Shown: positions 17,350 to 26,933 of the stretch, in pieces
How positions within the stretch are numbered: the stretch's first letter is position 1
Layout of the letters: each line of letters opens with the position of its first letter
DNA from: an uncultured Clostridia bacterium
GTDB lineage: Bacteria > Bacillota > Clostridia > Christensenellales > Christensenellaceae
Reading direction: 5' to 3'
NCBI GenBank assembly: GCA_947063485.1
Contig: CAMSSU010000008.1
Location: 1 to 51,438 of the forward strand
DNA length: 51,438 bases
Translations under genes and position numbers: made by a program
Notes under the pieces: generated by a model
The model's input: the letters and a program-made list of their open reading frames with translations, nothing else
Told to the model about the DNA's origin: nothing
Databases searched by the model: none

Positions 17350-18066
17350 CTAACACCCCGTTTCATAGGCCGTCAGCGCCGTCAGCGCAATGGCCGCAGT
17401 CTCTCCGCGCAAAATGCGCCGGCCCAGGCTGACGGAGCGCCCGCCTGCCGCGATAATCTGCTCCGCTTCCTGCTCGGAAAACCCGCCTTCCGGCCCGATA
17501 ATCAGCGCAATATCCTTTTGCTCCCGGATTTGCTCAAAAACCTGCCTCAGCGCGATTTCGGATTTCTCATAGGCAAAGAGCACTGCGCCATGCTGTGGGA
17601 TTTCCCGCAAAACCTCCTCCAAAGAGAGCGGCGGCAGGATGCGCACCGCCGCGGCTCTGCCGCATTGCTTCACTGCCCCTTCCGCGATCTTTTCAAAGCG
17701 CTCCTGGGCTTTCCCGCCTTCCTTTGGCTTTTTGACGCACCTGCTGCTCACAAACGGCGCAAAACAGCCAATGCCCAGCTCCACCGCTTTTTGCAGAATC
17801 AGCTCCATCTTATCCGATTTCATATAGGCGACATACAGCGTAATATCAACGCTGGGCTCGCCCGGGCAATCCCGGGTTTCCAGGATCTCCGCGCAAACCT
17901 CGCCATTCTCCACGCTGAGCGCCCGGCAGACCAGCTCTTTGCCCTGATGCGCCGCCAAAAACAGATCTCCGGCCGTCATTCTGAGCACACGGCTAAAGTG
18001 TTCCGCTTCTCCGCCCAGCAGAAAGGCCCTATTTTCCGTAACCTTGCCTGCAAAAAAACGTCTCAT
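17350..18066 (-). CDS. rsmE: 16S rRNA m3U1498 methyltransferase RsmE
   Basis: A SPOUT-class methyltransferase of 238 aa. It has an N-terminal PUA-like domain (MRRFFAGKV...HFSRVLRMTAGD) and a C-terminal knotted SAM-binding core with IGPEGGFSEQE and LGRRILRGETAAI. The ATG at 18066 overlaps the prmA stop as ATGA; a longer in-frame extension is rejected. The usual partner order prmA-rsmE-mtaB is conserved. Confidence 0.96.
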   Translation of the reverse strand: MRRFFAGKVTENRAFLLGGEAEHFSRVLRMTAGDLFLAAHQGKELVCRALSVENGEVCAEILETRDCPGEPSVDITLYVAYMKSDKMELILQKAVELGIGCFAPFVSSRCVKKPKEGGKAQERFEKIAEGAVKQCGRAAAVRILPPLSLEEVLREIPQHGAVLFAYEKSEIALRQVFEQIREQKDIALIIGPEGGFSEQEAEQIIAAGGRSVSLGRRILRGETAAIALTALTAYETGC

Positions 18067-19013
18067 GCCTTGTTTTGGGCGATGATCGCCGCCCATTCTC
18101 CATCCCTGCAAACCTCAAGCACGGCAAGGCCGCCGGCCAAAAGCGCATCGCGCACTTCCTCCGCGCGCTCGATGATGATGCCCGAGCAAACCATCTTGCC
18201 CTCCGGCCGCAGATAGCGTCGGAACAGCGGAATCATCGCCTTGATCACATCCGCCACGATATTTGCCGCGATAACATCATATTGCCGATCCCCGATTTGC
18301 AGGGCCAAATCCTCATCCATCAAGATGTTGCCCAAAAACAGCCGGAAATCCTGCTCCGCAATGCCGTTGCGCGCCGCATTTTCCCGGGAAACGCGGATCG
18401 AATCCTCCTCGATATCCACGCCCGTAACTTTCCCTGCCCCAAGCAGTTTTGCGGCCACAGCCAAAATTCCGCTGCCGCAGCCCATATCCAGCACCTCATC
18501 TCCGGGTGCAACCAGATCTTCCAGCGCCTCGATGCATAGCCGCGTCGTCTCGTGCGTGCCCGTCCCAAAGCTGGAGGAAGGATCGATCTCTAGAACAATA
18601 CGCTGGTTACCCTCTGGAAGCGGCTCCCAGGAAGGCTTAATGAGCATTTTTTGCCCAATCTCCGTGGGCTTGAAATACTTCTTCCAGTTGTTCATCCAGT
18701 CCTCTTCGCGCAGTCCGGACGTCTTGAGCTCAACGTCTGCGCCCATTTGCCGCGCCTGCTCTGCGGCCCAGAGAACTTTTTGCTTTTTCTCCTCTCCCTG
18801 GCCGTTTTCCGACGCATAAATGCAGATGACAGCATCCTTTTGCGTGAGCAGCTTATCCTCGACGTAGTCGTAGTAGACCGAAGTCTCCAGATACTCGGAA
18901 AACTCCCGGGGATCCTGCACGGAAAACTCGTAGATCTCTTCCGCCACCAGAAGGTCGCTCAAAAGATCCACATGCTCGGGCTGAGTGATGAGGTGCAAAC
19001 ATGTCCAATTCAT
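18063..19013 (-). CDS. prmA: ribosomal protein L11 methyltransferase PrmA
   Basis: A SAM-dependent lysine methyltransferase for ribosomal protein L11, 316 aa. The N-terminal substrate-recognition domain is followed by a Rossmann methyltransferase core with FGTGTHETTRLC, VLDMGCGSGILAVAA and NIVADVI. Length is typical. It is 4 nt overlapped with rsmE and starts 8 nt after the upstream unknown gene. Confidence 0.97.
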   Translation of the reverse strand: MNWTCLHLITQPEHVDLLSDLLVAEEIYEFSVQDPREFSEYLETSVYYDYVEDKLLTQKDAVICIYASENGQGEEKKQKVLWAAEQARQMGADVELKTSGLREEDWMNNWKKYFKPTEIGQKMLIKPSWEPLPEGNQRIVLEIDPSSSFGTGTHETTRLCIEALEDLVAPGDEVLDMGCGSGILAVAAKLLGAGKVTGVDIEEDSIRVSRENAARNGIAEQDFRLFLGNILMDEDLALQIGDRQYDVIAANIVADVIKAMIPLFRRYLRPEGKMVCSGIIIERAEEVRDALLAGGLAVLEVCRDGEWAAIIAQNKA

Positions 19014-19021
19014 GGCAAATC

Positions 19022-19564
19022 CTATCCTTCGATTACTTTTGTCGCATTTTTGCGCTGGGCGCGCCGCTGCTGTTCCGCCTTCCAGTACGACTCGAATTCG
19101 GCGGCGCTTCCCTCTTTGATATCCGCTTTCGCGATGATCATGGCGCTGTGCTTGTCCACATAAGCGAACCAGTATTTCTTATTTTTGGCTACCTTGCGGA
19201 TCTGCGCCCACTTAACCGCTTCCATTTTGCCGTTTTTCTTATTCTGGGAGACGATCTTCTTTGCCGTGATCTCAAATTTCATGGGAATTTTGTCGCGGTA
19301 AAGCGGGATATCCAAAAGCTTCAAATGATTTTTCAGCGTGCTCCTGCGCTCCAGGAAGAACCAGAGCAGCGCAATCGCGGCGACGCACCCCTGCAAAATC
19401 GCATTCATCCAATTTCCTTCTGCAAACTTCAGCGCCATATCCGCAAAAAAAATCAAAGCGAAAGCCAGCACAGCATCGAACTTCCAATTTGCAAAAGAAA
19501 GGCTGTCCCGCCAATAAAAACTGCGGTATTTTCTTTTATCCAAAGCGGTATCGATTACTACCAT
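19022..19564 (-). CDS. unknown protein with two TM segments, YcxB-like
   Basis: 180 aa. Two adjacent hydrophobic segments at about residues 28-45 and 53-69 are followed by a soluble region at 75-165 containing KFEITAKKIVSQNKKNGKMEAVKW and YVDKHSAMIIAK. This pattern recalls YcxB-like proteins (two TM helices then a small beta domain), whose role is unknown. The C-terminus is basic. GAGGAG lies before the ATG, and an extended -10 candidate lies 27 nt upstream. It heads the prmA operon and is cytosol-facing by the positive-inside rule. No function can be assigned. Confidence 0.8.
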   Translation of the reverse strand: MVVIDTALDKRKYRSFYWRDSLSFANWKFDAVLAFALIFFADMALKFAEGNWMNAILQGCVAAIALLWFFLERRSTLKNHLKLLDIPLYRDKIPMKFEITAKKIVSQNKKNGKMEAVKWAQIRKVAKNKKYWFAYVDKHSAMIIAKADIKEGSAAEFESYWKAEQQRRAQRKNATKVIEG

Positions 19565-19590
19565 TCTTCTCTCCTCAACCTTTTTGATAA

Positions 19591-19599
19591 ATTATATCA
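19591..19599 (-). promoter_or_regulatory. candidate extended -10 promoter for the prmA operon
   Basis: TGATATAAT on the minus strand is an extended -10, overlapping the end of dusB. The -35 region (TGGCAA) is poor. It would drive the YcxB-like gene, prmA, rsmE, mtaB and the HIT gene. Confidence 0.45.
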
Positions 19600-20571
19600 C
19601 TTTTTGTCTGCGCTTGCCAGCAGGGATTCAAAAAACGCCACCAGCTCCTGGTAGCTGGAAAGTGAAACCGCTCTTTGCCGCAGCTTCGCCGCGCCCGCGA
19701 TCCCTTTGACATACCAGGCCGCGTGTTTGCGGAATTCCTTCATGGCGATTTCTTCGCCCTTCTGCTCGATGGCCAGCCTGGCTTGCCTGAGCGCAGTTTC
19801 CACTTTTCCGGAAAGGCTGGGGCGCTCATATGTGCCGCGCTCCAAGTAGCTTCTGATCTGCCCGAATATCTGCGGATTGCCCAGAGCGCCCCGGGCCACC
19901 ATGACGCCGTCTGCTCCAGTATGCCGCAAAATCGCCTGCGCATCTTCCGGGGCAAAAACATCCCCGTTTGCGATGACCGGGATGCGCACGGCCCGCTTCA
20001 CTTCCGCAATCGCGTCCCAATCTGCCTTGCCCTCGTAATATTGCTCGCGCAGACGTCCGTGCACCGCAATGCCGTCTGCCCCTGCCTGCTCTAAAACCTC
20101 CGCAAACAAAACGCAGTTTGCATGCGCCGCATCAAAGCCCTTGCGGAACTTTGCCGTTACCGGGCCTTTCACAGCCTTTTTGAGCGCGCGGACGATCTCC
20201 CCCGCCAGCTTTGGCTCTTTCATGAGCGCAGAACCCTCGCCGTTATTGACAATCTTGGGCGCGGGGCATCCCATATTGACGTCGAACAGCGCGATTTTCT
20301 CCCCCATCACCTGCTCCAGCATGGCAGCTGTGCGCGCAATGGTCTCCGGCTCCCGCCCAAAGAGCTGAACCGCCGCTCTTCCTTCCGCTTCGCTGACGCC
20401 AAGAAGGTCAAAGGTTCTGCGGTTATGGAATTTGAGGCCCTTGGCGCTCACCATCTCCGTATAAGTCAGCCCGGCGCCCTGCTCTGCCGCAATCTGCCGG
20501 AAAGCCTGATCTGTGATTCCCGCCAGGGGCGCTAAAAAAATGTTGTTTTTTGCATGAATATAGGGGTTCAA
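19597..20571 (-). CDS. dusB: tRNA-dihydrouridine synthase DusB
   Basis: An FMN-dependent reductase making dihydrouridine in tRNA, 324 aa. The TIM-barrel start is APLAGITDQAFR, the catalytic Cys loop is NMGCPAPKI, and FMN/tRNA-binding segments include GADGIAVHGR and IPVIANGDV. The TTG at 20571 is chosen because TTGGAG lies 9 nt upstream; an earlier TTG at 20586 has no SD. It sits 20 nt below the terminator behind the preceding gene, so its promoter is unclear. Confidence 0.95.
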   Translation of the reverse strand: MNPYIHAKNNIFLAPLAGITDQAFRQIAAEQGAGLTYTEMVSAKGLKFHNRRTFDLLGVSEAEGRAAVQLFGREPETIARTAAMLEQVMGEKIALFDVNMGCPAPKIVNNGEGSALMKEPKLAGEIVRALKKAVKGPVTAKFRKGFDAAHANCVLFAEVLEQAGADGIAVHGRLREQYYEGKADWDAIAEVKRAVRIPVIANGDVFAPEDAQAILRHTGADGVMVARGALGNPQIFGQIRSYLERGTYERPSLSGKVETALRQARLAIEQKGEEIAMKEFRKHAAWYVKGIAGAAKLRQRAVSLSSYQELVAFFESLLASADKK

Positions 20572-20590
20572 TCGTATTTTCTCCAAAAAT

Positions 20591-20615
20591 AAAAAGCAGG
20601 CAATGCCCGCTTTTT
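20591..20615. terminator. short terminator between the 20614 gene and dusB
   Basis: AAAAAGCGGGC and GCCTGCTTTTT form a stem with one mismatch and a tiny loop, T-rich on both strands, overlapping the stop codon of the upstream gene. Confidence 0.65.
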
Positions 20616-21228
20616 ACTGCGATTCCTCCGGGGGCGTGCTCTCGGGGACTTGTTCTTCGTAATCCTCTTCCGGCGCTTTGGTCGGGATGGGGTATTCCTC
20701 AGACTGATCGATGGTCGTATCCTCGTCCAGCTTCAGATCCGCCACTCTCCAGCTCCCGTTTTCCTTGATAAAAGTCAGGGTATACTCCCCGCTCTCAATA
20801 AAACGATCCACTTCGTTCACCTGGATGGCGCCCGGCGCAATCTCCGCCGAAATATCCCGCACGGTATTGTTCACCTTGACTTTGGCCACCTTTTGCCAGG
20901 GAAATACAATGCCCAGTTTGACGTCCGTGCGCTCATCGTAGCTCTTGATCTTATAGCTCGCGTTGGTCGTCTGCGTCGCCAGGCCACTCTTTTGAAGGTA
21001 CTCTTTTGTATAGATGCTGTCCAAAATATCCGTATCCGGATTATCCAGCGGCACCAAAATCACCGAAGTGCGCTTGGCAAAAGCATCTTTTGCCAGAATA
21101 TAGATATTGCTCGTATGCATGACGGTGCTGAACGCGAAGATGATCAATAAAGCTGCCAGGCCGGCTGCCAAAAGCTTGCCTAAAATATACAGCAGAAATT
21201 TATCCGTCCGAAAGTTTCCCTTTTTCAT
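20614..21228 (-). CDS. unknown membrane-anchored extracytoplasmic protein
   Basis: 204 aa, unrecognised. A basic N-terminus (MKKGNFRTDK) is followed by one TM helix at about residues 12-35. An exported domain of roughly 140 residues includes two segments resembling the small NTF2/DUF4829-like folds seen in anchored Clostridial proteins (ESGEYTLTFIKENGSWRVADLKLD). The C-terminal tail is acidic and Pro-rich (about residues 178-204), probably disordered or wall-spanning. It lies 31 nt below lysS in the greA-lysS unit. The fold comparison is a weak impression. Confidence 0.8.
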   Translation of the reverse strand: MKKGNFRTDKFLLYILGKLLAAGLAALLIIFAFSTVMHTSNIYILAKDAFAKRTSVILVPLDNPDTDILDSIYTKEYLQKSGLATQTTNASYKIKSYDERTDVKLGIVFPWQKVAKVKVNNTVRDISAEIAPGAIQVNEVDRFIESGEYTLTFIKENGSWRVADLKLDEDTTIDQSEEYPIPTKAPEEDYEEQVPESTPPEESQ

Positions 21229-21259
21229 GAGAATACCTCGCTTTCCTGCTCAGCTCCCA

Positions 21260-22768
<1,509 letters not shown>

Positions 22769-23254
22769 TTACCGCTCATCTGCCTTGGAAATCTCCAAGA
22801 TCGTAAAATGCGCAATGCCGCCCGGAACCTCCACCGAGATCTCATCGCCTACCGAATGCCCGAGCAGCGCCTGCCCAACCGGGGATTCATTCGAGATAAT
22901 GTTGTTAGAGACATCTGCCTCCATCGAGCCGAAAATCTGGTAGATCTCCTCTTCATCAAACTCCTGATCCAAAAGGCGCACTTTTGTGCCGATGCTGACT
23001 TTCTCCAGATTGACTTCATCGTCGTCTACAATCGTGGCCATCCGCAGCGTGCTTTCCAGGCTCTGGATTCTTCCCTCAATTCTGGATTGTTCATTTCTGG
23101 CCTCGGTATACTCCGCGTTTTCGCTGAGGTCGCCAAAAGAGCGCGCGACTTTAATCTGTTCAGAAATTTCTGCCCGTTTGACTGTTTTCAAATACTCGAG
23201 CTGAGCCTCAAGGTCCTGTTTGCCTTTTTTCGTCAAAACAAATTCGTTTGCCAT
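22769..23254 (-). CDS. greA: transcription elongation factor GreA
   Basis: A 161-aa cleavage factor that rescues backtracked RNA polymerase. The N-terminal coiled coil (about residues 1-75) carries the acidic tip with SENAEYTEARNEQ. The C-terminal FKBP-like domain includes SPVGQALLGHSVGDEISVEVPGG. First gene of the greA-lysS unit, with a strong promoter 65-95 nt upstream and GGGAGG before the ATG. Confidence 0.98.
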   Translation of the reverse strand: MANEFVLTKKGKQDLEAQLEYLKTVKRAEISEQIKVARSFGDLSENAEYTEARNEQSRIEGRIQSLESTLRMATIVDDDEVNLEKVSIGTKVRLLDQEFDEEEIYQIFGSMEADVSNNIISNESPVGQALLGHSVGDEISVEVPGGIAHFTILEISKADER

Positions 23255-23319
23255 GTGAACTATCCTCCCATATGATTCTGCGCTCTCGCCCAGGAACTGG
23301 CTATTTTAACAATGTTATT

Positions 23320-23348
23320 ATTCTACACGTTTTTTCCGCACATTGCAA
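23320..23348 (-). promoter_or_regulatory. sigma-A promoter for greA-lysS
   Basis: On the minus strand TTGCAA (23348-23343), 17 nt, TAGAAT (23325-23320), in the gap between sigH and greA. Predicted start near 23313. Confidence 0.8.
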
Positions 23349-23381
23349 GAAAACGCCTGTTTCACTTTTGTATGCTTTTGG

Positions 23382-24110
23382 CTACTCCGCCTGCGCCCTG
23401 CTGTCTTCCAGATGCTTTTCCAGCTTGTTTTTCACGCGCTGCAAGGCGTTATCGATGGATTTGACCCTGCGGCCCAAAATCTGCGCGATCTCCTGATAGC
23501 TTTTGCCCTTTAAATAGAGGCAGAGCACTTTCCATTCAAAATCCGAGAGCATCTCCCCGATCTTTTCCTCAATCTGCATGAGATCTTCCTGATCGATGAT
23601 GATATCCTCCGGGTTGGAGACTTTGCTGCCCGTGATAATATCGATGAGCGTCCGATCCGATTCCTCGTCGTAAACTGGTTTATTGAGGGAAATATAGCTG
23701 TTAAGCGGCTTATGCTTCTGGCGCGTGGCCGCTTTAATCGCCGTAATGATCTGCCGCGTTACGCAGAGCTCCGCAAAGGCGAGAAAGGAAGTCTGCTTAT
23801 CCGGCCGGTAATCCCGAATGGCTTTATACAGGCCGATCATGCCCTCCTGCACCAGATCTTCGCGGTCTGCGCCAATCAGGAAATAGGAGCGCGCCTTTGC
23901 CCGGACGAAATTCTTATACTTATTGAGCAGATAGTCGGAGGCAAGCGGATCATCCTTGTTGGCCAGTTCCGCGATCTCCCCATCCGTCATATTCAGGAAG
24001 CGCTCATAGCCCAGGCTGATCATCTCTTCCTGCGGCTCCAGCTCGATTTCCTGCGTTTCATCCACAATTTGGAGCACTTCGACATTCTGCTCCGCTGCAT
24101 ATTCTTCCAA
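23382..24110 (-). CDS. sigH: RNA polymerase sporulation/transition sigma factor SigH
   Basis: A sigma-70 family factor for entry into sporulation and stationary phase. Region 2 contains DREDLVQEGMIGLYKAIRDYRPDKQTSF; region 4 has the helix-turn-helix YQEIAQILGRRVKSIDNALQRVKNKLEKHL. The TTG at 24110, 1 nt after the rlmB stop and preceded by AGAGGTG, gives 242 aa with an acidic 29-residue extension. An ATG at 24023 gives 213 aa, closer to the family length (about 218). Last gene of the tsaD-cwlD-mrnC-rlmB operon, as in B. subtilis, except that yacP is missing between rlmB and sigH. Confidence 0.93.
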   Translation of the reverse strand: MEEYAAEQNVEVLQIVDETQEIELEPQEEMISLGYERFLNMTDGEIAELANKDDPLASDYLLNKYKNFVRAKARSYFLIGADREDLVQEGMIGLYKAIRDYRPDKQTSFLAFAELCVTRQIITAIKAATRQKHKPLNSYISLNKPVYDEESDRTLIDIITGSKVSNPEDIIIDQEDLMQIEEKIGEMLSDFEWKVLCLYLKGKSYQEIAQILGRRVKSIDNALQRVKNKLEKHLEDSRAQAE

Positions 24111-24111
24111 T

Positions 24112-24876
24112 TTACACCTCTTGCGCCATATCCTGGCGCACTTTTTCATACATGAGCACAGCCGCCGCGGCCGATGCGTTGAGGGAATCGATTTTCCCCT
24201 TTACCTCAATTCTCACGACAAAATCGCTGCGCTCTTTCACCAGCCTGGAAACGCCCTCGCCCTCTGCGCCGATCACCAGCATCATCGCGCCCTTGAGGTT
24301 CGCTTTTGCCGCCTCCTGGCCATCCATATCCGCGCAGGCGACGAAAACGCCGCGCTGCTTGATCTCCTCTATCGTCGCGGCCAGATTGGTTACTCTGGCA
24401 ATGGGCAGATACTCCTGCGCGCCGCAGGCCGTCTTGCAGGCGGCGGCCGTCATGGAAGCGCTTCTGCGCTTTGGCAGAATCACGCCATGCGCGCCCATTA
24501 CTTCGGCACTGCGCACAATCGCTCCAAGGTTAAAGGGATCCTCAATGCCATCCAGCATGATGAGAAAGGGCGCCTGCCCGCGGCTTTCGGCCAGTGCAAA
24601 CATATCTTCCACCGTCTGATAGGCGACTTCGCTCACCCGCGCCGCAATCCCCTGGTGGTTGCCCGGGTTGCCCTGGTGGCCATAGGGCAGGGAGAGCTCA
24701 TCCAGCTTTGTTTTGGGAACTTCCTTGATGATAATCCCATTTTTGCGCGCCAGAGCCAAGATCTCGCGGATACTGCCCTCGCCTCTGGCCGAGACATAAA
24801 TGGCCTCAACGCTCCGCCCGGCGCGGATCGCCTCCCGCACGGGATTTCTGCCGATAATCAGTTCCTGTTCTTCCAT
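24112..24876 (-). CDS. rlmB: 23S rRNA (guanosine-2'-O-)-methyltransferase RlmB
   Basis: A TrmH-type SPOUT methyltransferase of 254 aa. It has an N-terminal L30e-like substrate domain (IIGRNPVREAIRAGR) and a knotted SAM core with LDGIEDPFNLGAIVRSAEVMGAHG, IGAEGEGVSRLV and SLNASAAAAVLMYE. Located between mrnC and sigH as in other Bacillota. Confidence 0.96.
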   Translation of the reverse strand: MEEQELIIGRNPVREAIRAGRSVEAIYVSARGEGSIREILALARKNGIIIKEVPKTKLDELSLPYGHQGNPGNHQGIAARVSEVAYQTVEDMFALAESRGQAPFLIMLDGIEDPFNLGAIVRSAEVMGAHGVILPKRRSASMTAAACKTACGAQEYLPIARVTNLAATIEEIKQRGVFVACADMDGQEAAKANLKGAMMLVIGAEGEGVSRLVKERSDFVVRIEVKGKIDSLNASAAAAVLMYEKVRQDMAQEV

Positions 24877-24887
24877 ACTGCCGCCTC

Positions 24888-25292
24888 CTATTCCTGCTCC
24901 AGCACAGCTCCCATCAGCTGCTCCAGCCGTTCATGCTGTCCCGTCAAAAACAAATATCCCATCAGGGCTTCCAGCCCCGTCGCCTTATGATAATCGGCGA
25001 CCTCCATATTTTTAGGCACAGAGCCGACTTTGGCATTGCGCCCTCTTTTGAAGATCTCTGCCTCCTGTTGGGTAAACAGCCCGGCCAGCCGCTCGGATGC
25101 CTGCGCCTGCGCCCTCGCGTTGACGATGCCCGCCGCCTTGGCGTTGAGCTCGTTGACATGCAGGCCAAACCGCTTGACCAGCGCCGTGCGCACATAGAGA
25201 TCGTAAACTGTATCTCCAAGATAAGCCAGCACAATGGGGTTCTTCTGCGCCGCCTCCCTATCCTCTATTTTTTCTAAAATGCTATCCTTCAA
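24888..25292 (-). CDS. mrnC: mini-ribonuclease III (MrnC)
   Basis: A 134-aa RNase III domain without a dsRBD, used in 23S rRNA 3'/5' end maturation. The catalytic signature is VLAYLGDTVYDLYVR near residues 22-36, and EALMGYLFLTGQ supplies the second acidic motif. Its start overlaps the end of the upstream C-N hydrolase gene by 11 nt. rlmB follows after 11 nt. Confidence 0.96.
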   Translation of the reverse strand: MKDSILEKIEDREAAQKNPIVLAYLGDTVYDLYVRTALVKRFGLHVNELNAKAAGIVNARAQAQASERLAGLFTQQEAEIFKRGRNAKVGSVPKNMEVADYHKATGLEALMGYLFLTGQHERLEQLMGAVLEQE

Positions 25293-26190
25293 TTCTGCTT
25301 TCCTTTTCCTGCCATTTCCGGTAGAGCTCTGGCCGGTAATCCGGCTCGCCTGTAATCGGATTGTTCTGATAAATGGTGCGCACGGCCAGGGAGAGATCGA
25401 TCTCTGCCGTTACGACGCCAATCTCCTGATTTCCCAGCCCGCCCGCATACATCCTGCAATAGGGATCCTGGCCAAAGCCTTCTTCGCGCAAAACCGGCCC
25501 GATGACGAGGCTGGCGCCCCCAAACTGCGTCCCCTCCTCTTCCCCGGCCAGGTTGCTGCTGGCAATGAAGATTTCATTGCTCAGGCTGGCCGCTTCGATG
25601 GTCGAAAGATAGTATTGGCGAAAGCGCTCTGCCGCTTCCGGCGTGGCCTGGCTCCCTGCCTGGGCCGTGCTGTTCAGATACAGCCGGCATCCCTGGCTGG
25701 CATAATAGCGAATGAGCTCTGGGAATTGATAGGTATCGTAGCAAATCCCAAGGCCGATTTTTCCCCAGGGCGTCTGCCAAATAACGGGAGCTTGTCCCTT
25801 TTGGCACCAAAGCGATTCGTGCCCAAAGGGGTGGATCTTGCGGTAGACGGCGTCCACTCCCATTGGCGAAACCGCCAGCAGGCTGTTATAAATCTCACCC
25901 GTTTGCCCATCCCGCTCAGGCATCCCAACGGCAAGATAAAGGCCCAGTTCTTTTGCAATCCGGCAGAGCGTTTGGCTGCAAGCGCCCGGAATCTGCTCTG
26001 CCGCGTCTTTTTGCATAGCGCCCCGCTCAAAAATGCTGTAACCCGAAACCGCCACTTCAGGGAACACCACCAGTTCCGCGCCCTGCTCCTTGGCCTTTTG
26101 GCATATGCGCTCGATGCGCGCCAAATTTTCCGGGATATCGCCCCAGGCAGCCTGAAAATTCACAACTCCAACTCGAAGCCTGTCTCTCAT
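25282..26190 (-). CDS. carbon-nitrogen hydrolase (nitrilase superfamily)
   Basis: A 302-aa cytosolic amidohydrolase. The Glu-Lys-Cys triad is visible in VVFPEVAVSGY (Glu), DAVYRKIHPFG (Lys) and GLGICYDTYQFPEL (Cys). The substrate is not predictable; omega-amidase, beta-ureidopropionase-like and carbamoylputrescine-amidase-like members share these motifs. The ATG at 26190 overlaps the amidase stop as ATGA, so an in-frame extension is rejected. Its presence between cwlD and mrnC is not part of the canonical neighbourhood. Confidence 0.93.
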   Translation of the reverse strand: MRDRLRVGVVNFQAAWGDIPENLARIERICQKAKEQGAELVVFPEVAVSGYSIFERGAMQKDAAEQIPGACSQTLCRIAKELGLYLAVGMPERDGQTGEIYNSLLAVSPMGVDAVYRKIHPFGHESLWCQKGQAPVIWQTPWGKIGLGICYDTYQFPELIRYYASQGCRLYLNSTAQAGSQATPEAAERFRQYYLSTIEAASLSNEIFIASSNLAGEEEGTQFGGASLVIGPVLREEGFGQDPYCRMYAGGLGNQEIGVVTAEIDLSLAVRTIYQNNPITGEPDYRPELYRKWQEKESRIEG

Positions 26191-26897
26191 ACGCCCTGTC
26201 CTTTCAGATAGACTGTAATGCCCTCGCGCACTGCTTTTGCCACTTTCTTCTGATACTCCTCGGTTTTGAGCTTTGCCTCTTCTTCCGGGTTGCTCAAAAA
26301 TCCGCATTCCACAATAACCGCCGGAACCGTCCCCGATTTGACGATATAGTAATTGCCTTCCATCTGGACGCGCGGCTTTTGGACTTCCAGCGCCTCATTC
26401 AGGCTATTTTGGATGCACCCAGCCAGCTTTTCCCCTTCCGCCGAGCCCGGCGCATAGAACACCTGCGGGCCGCATACAGCGGAATCGCCGAATTTATTCT
26501 GATGGATGCTGACGGTAATATCCTGCCCGGACGTCTCGATCAGTTCCCGGCGTCTGGCCATATCATCCTGCTTTTCCTCGCCCAGCGCTTCATCCTCTTC
26601 GCGCAGCATCACAACCTCTGCACCCTCAGATTCCAGCTCCTTTTGCAGCAGCTTTGAAATGGCAAGATTGATCTCTGCCTCTTCCGTGCCCGTCGCGCCA
26701 ATGCTGCCGCCGTCAAACCCGCCGTGCCCCGGATCGATCAGAACCCGGGTGCCCGCCAGGGAATCTCCCGGCGCAGTAGTTGCCGTCTTCGCAATGCCCG
26801 TAACATAAACTGCGGCAAAGATCACAAGCCCGACTCCCAGCGCAATAAAAAGTGCGCCCCAGTTGCTTTTCTTTTTATTTCTCACTCTATTTTTCAA
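26187..26897 (-). CDS. cwlD: N-acetylmuramoyl-L-alanine amidase, CwlD-like
   Basis: A zinc amidase (Amidase_3) of 236 aa that removes peptides from muramic acid. In spore formers CwlD helps make cortex muramic delta-lactam. A basic N-terminus and one TM helix (about residues 12-33) export it. Metal and catalytic residues lie in IDPGHGGFDGG, EINLAISK, SIHQNKF and VIVECGFLSNPEEE. The TTG at 26897 has GAGGTGG 5 nt upstream; a GTG at 26906 is an alternative. Overlaps the C-N hydrolase by 4 nt and follows tsaD. Confidence 0.88.
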   Translation of the reverse strand: MKNRVRNKKKSNWGALFIALGVGLVIFAAVYVTGIAKTATTAPGDSLAGTRVLIDPGHGGFDGGSIGATGTEEAEINLAISKLLQKELESEGAEVVMLREEDEALGEEKQDDMARRRELIETSGQDITVSIHQNKFGDSAVCGPQVFYAPGSAEGEKLAGCIQNSLNEALEVQKPRVQMEGNYYIVKSGTVPAVIVECGFLSNPEEEAKLKTEEYQKKVAKAVREGITVYLKGQGV

Positions 26898-26933
26898 ATT
26901 TGCCACCTCATATGCAAGCTTCTCTACTCATTT

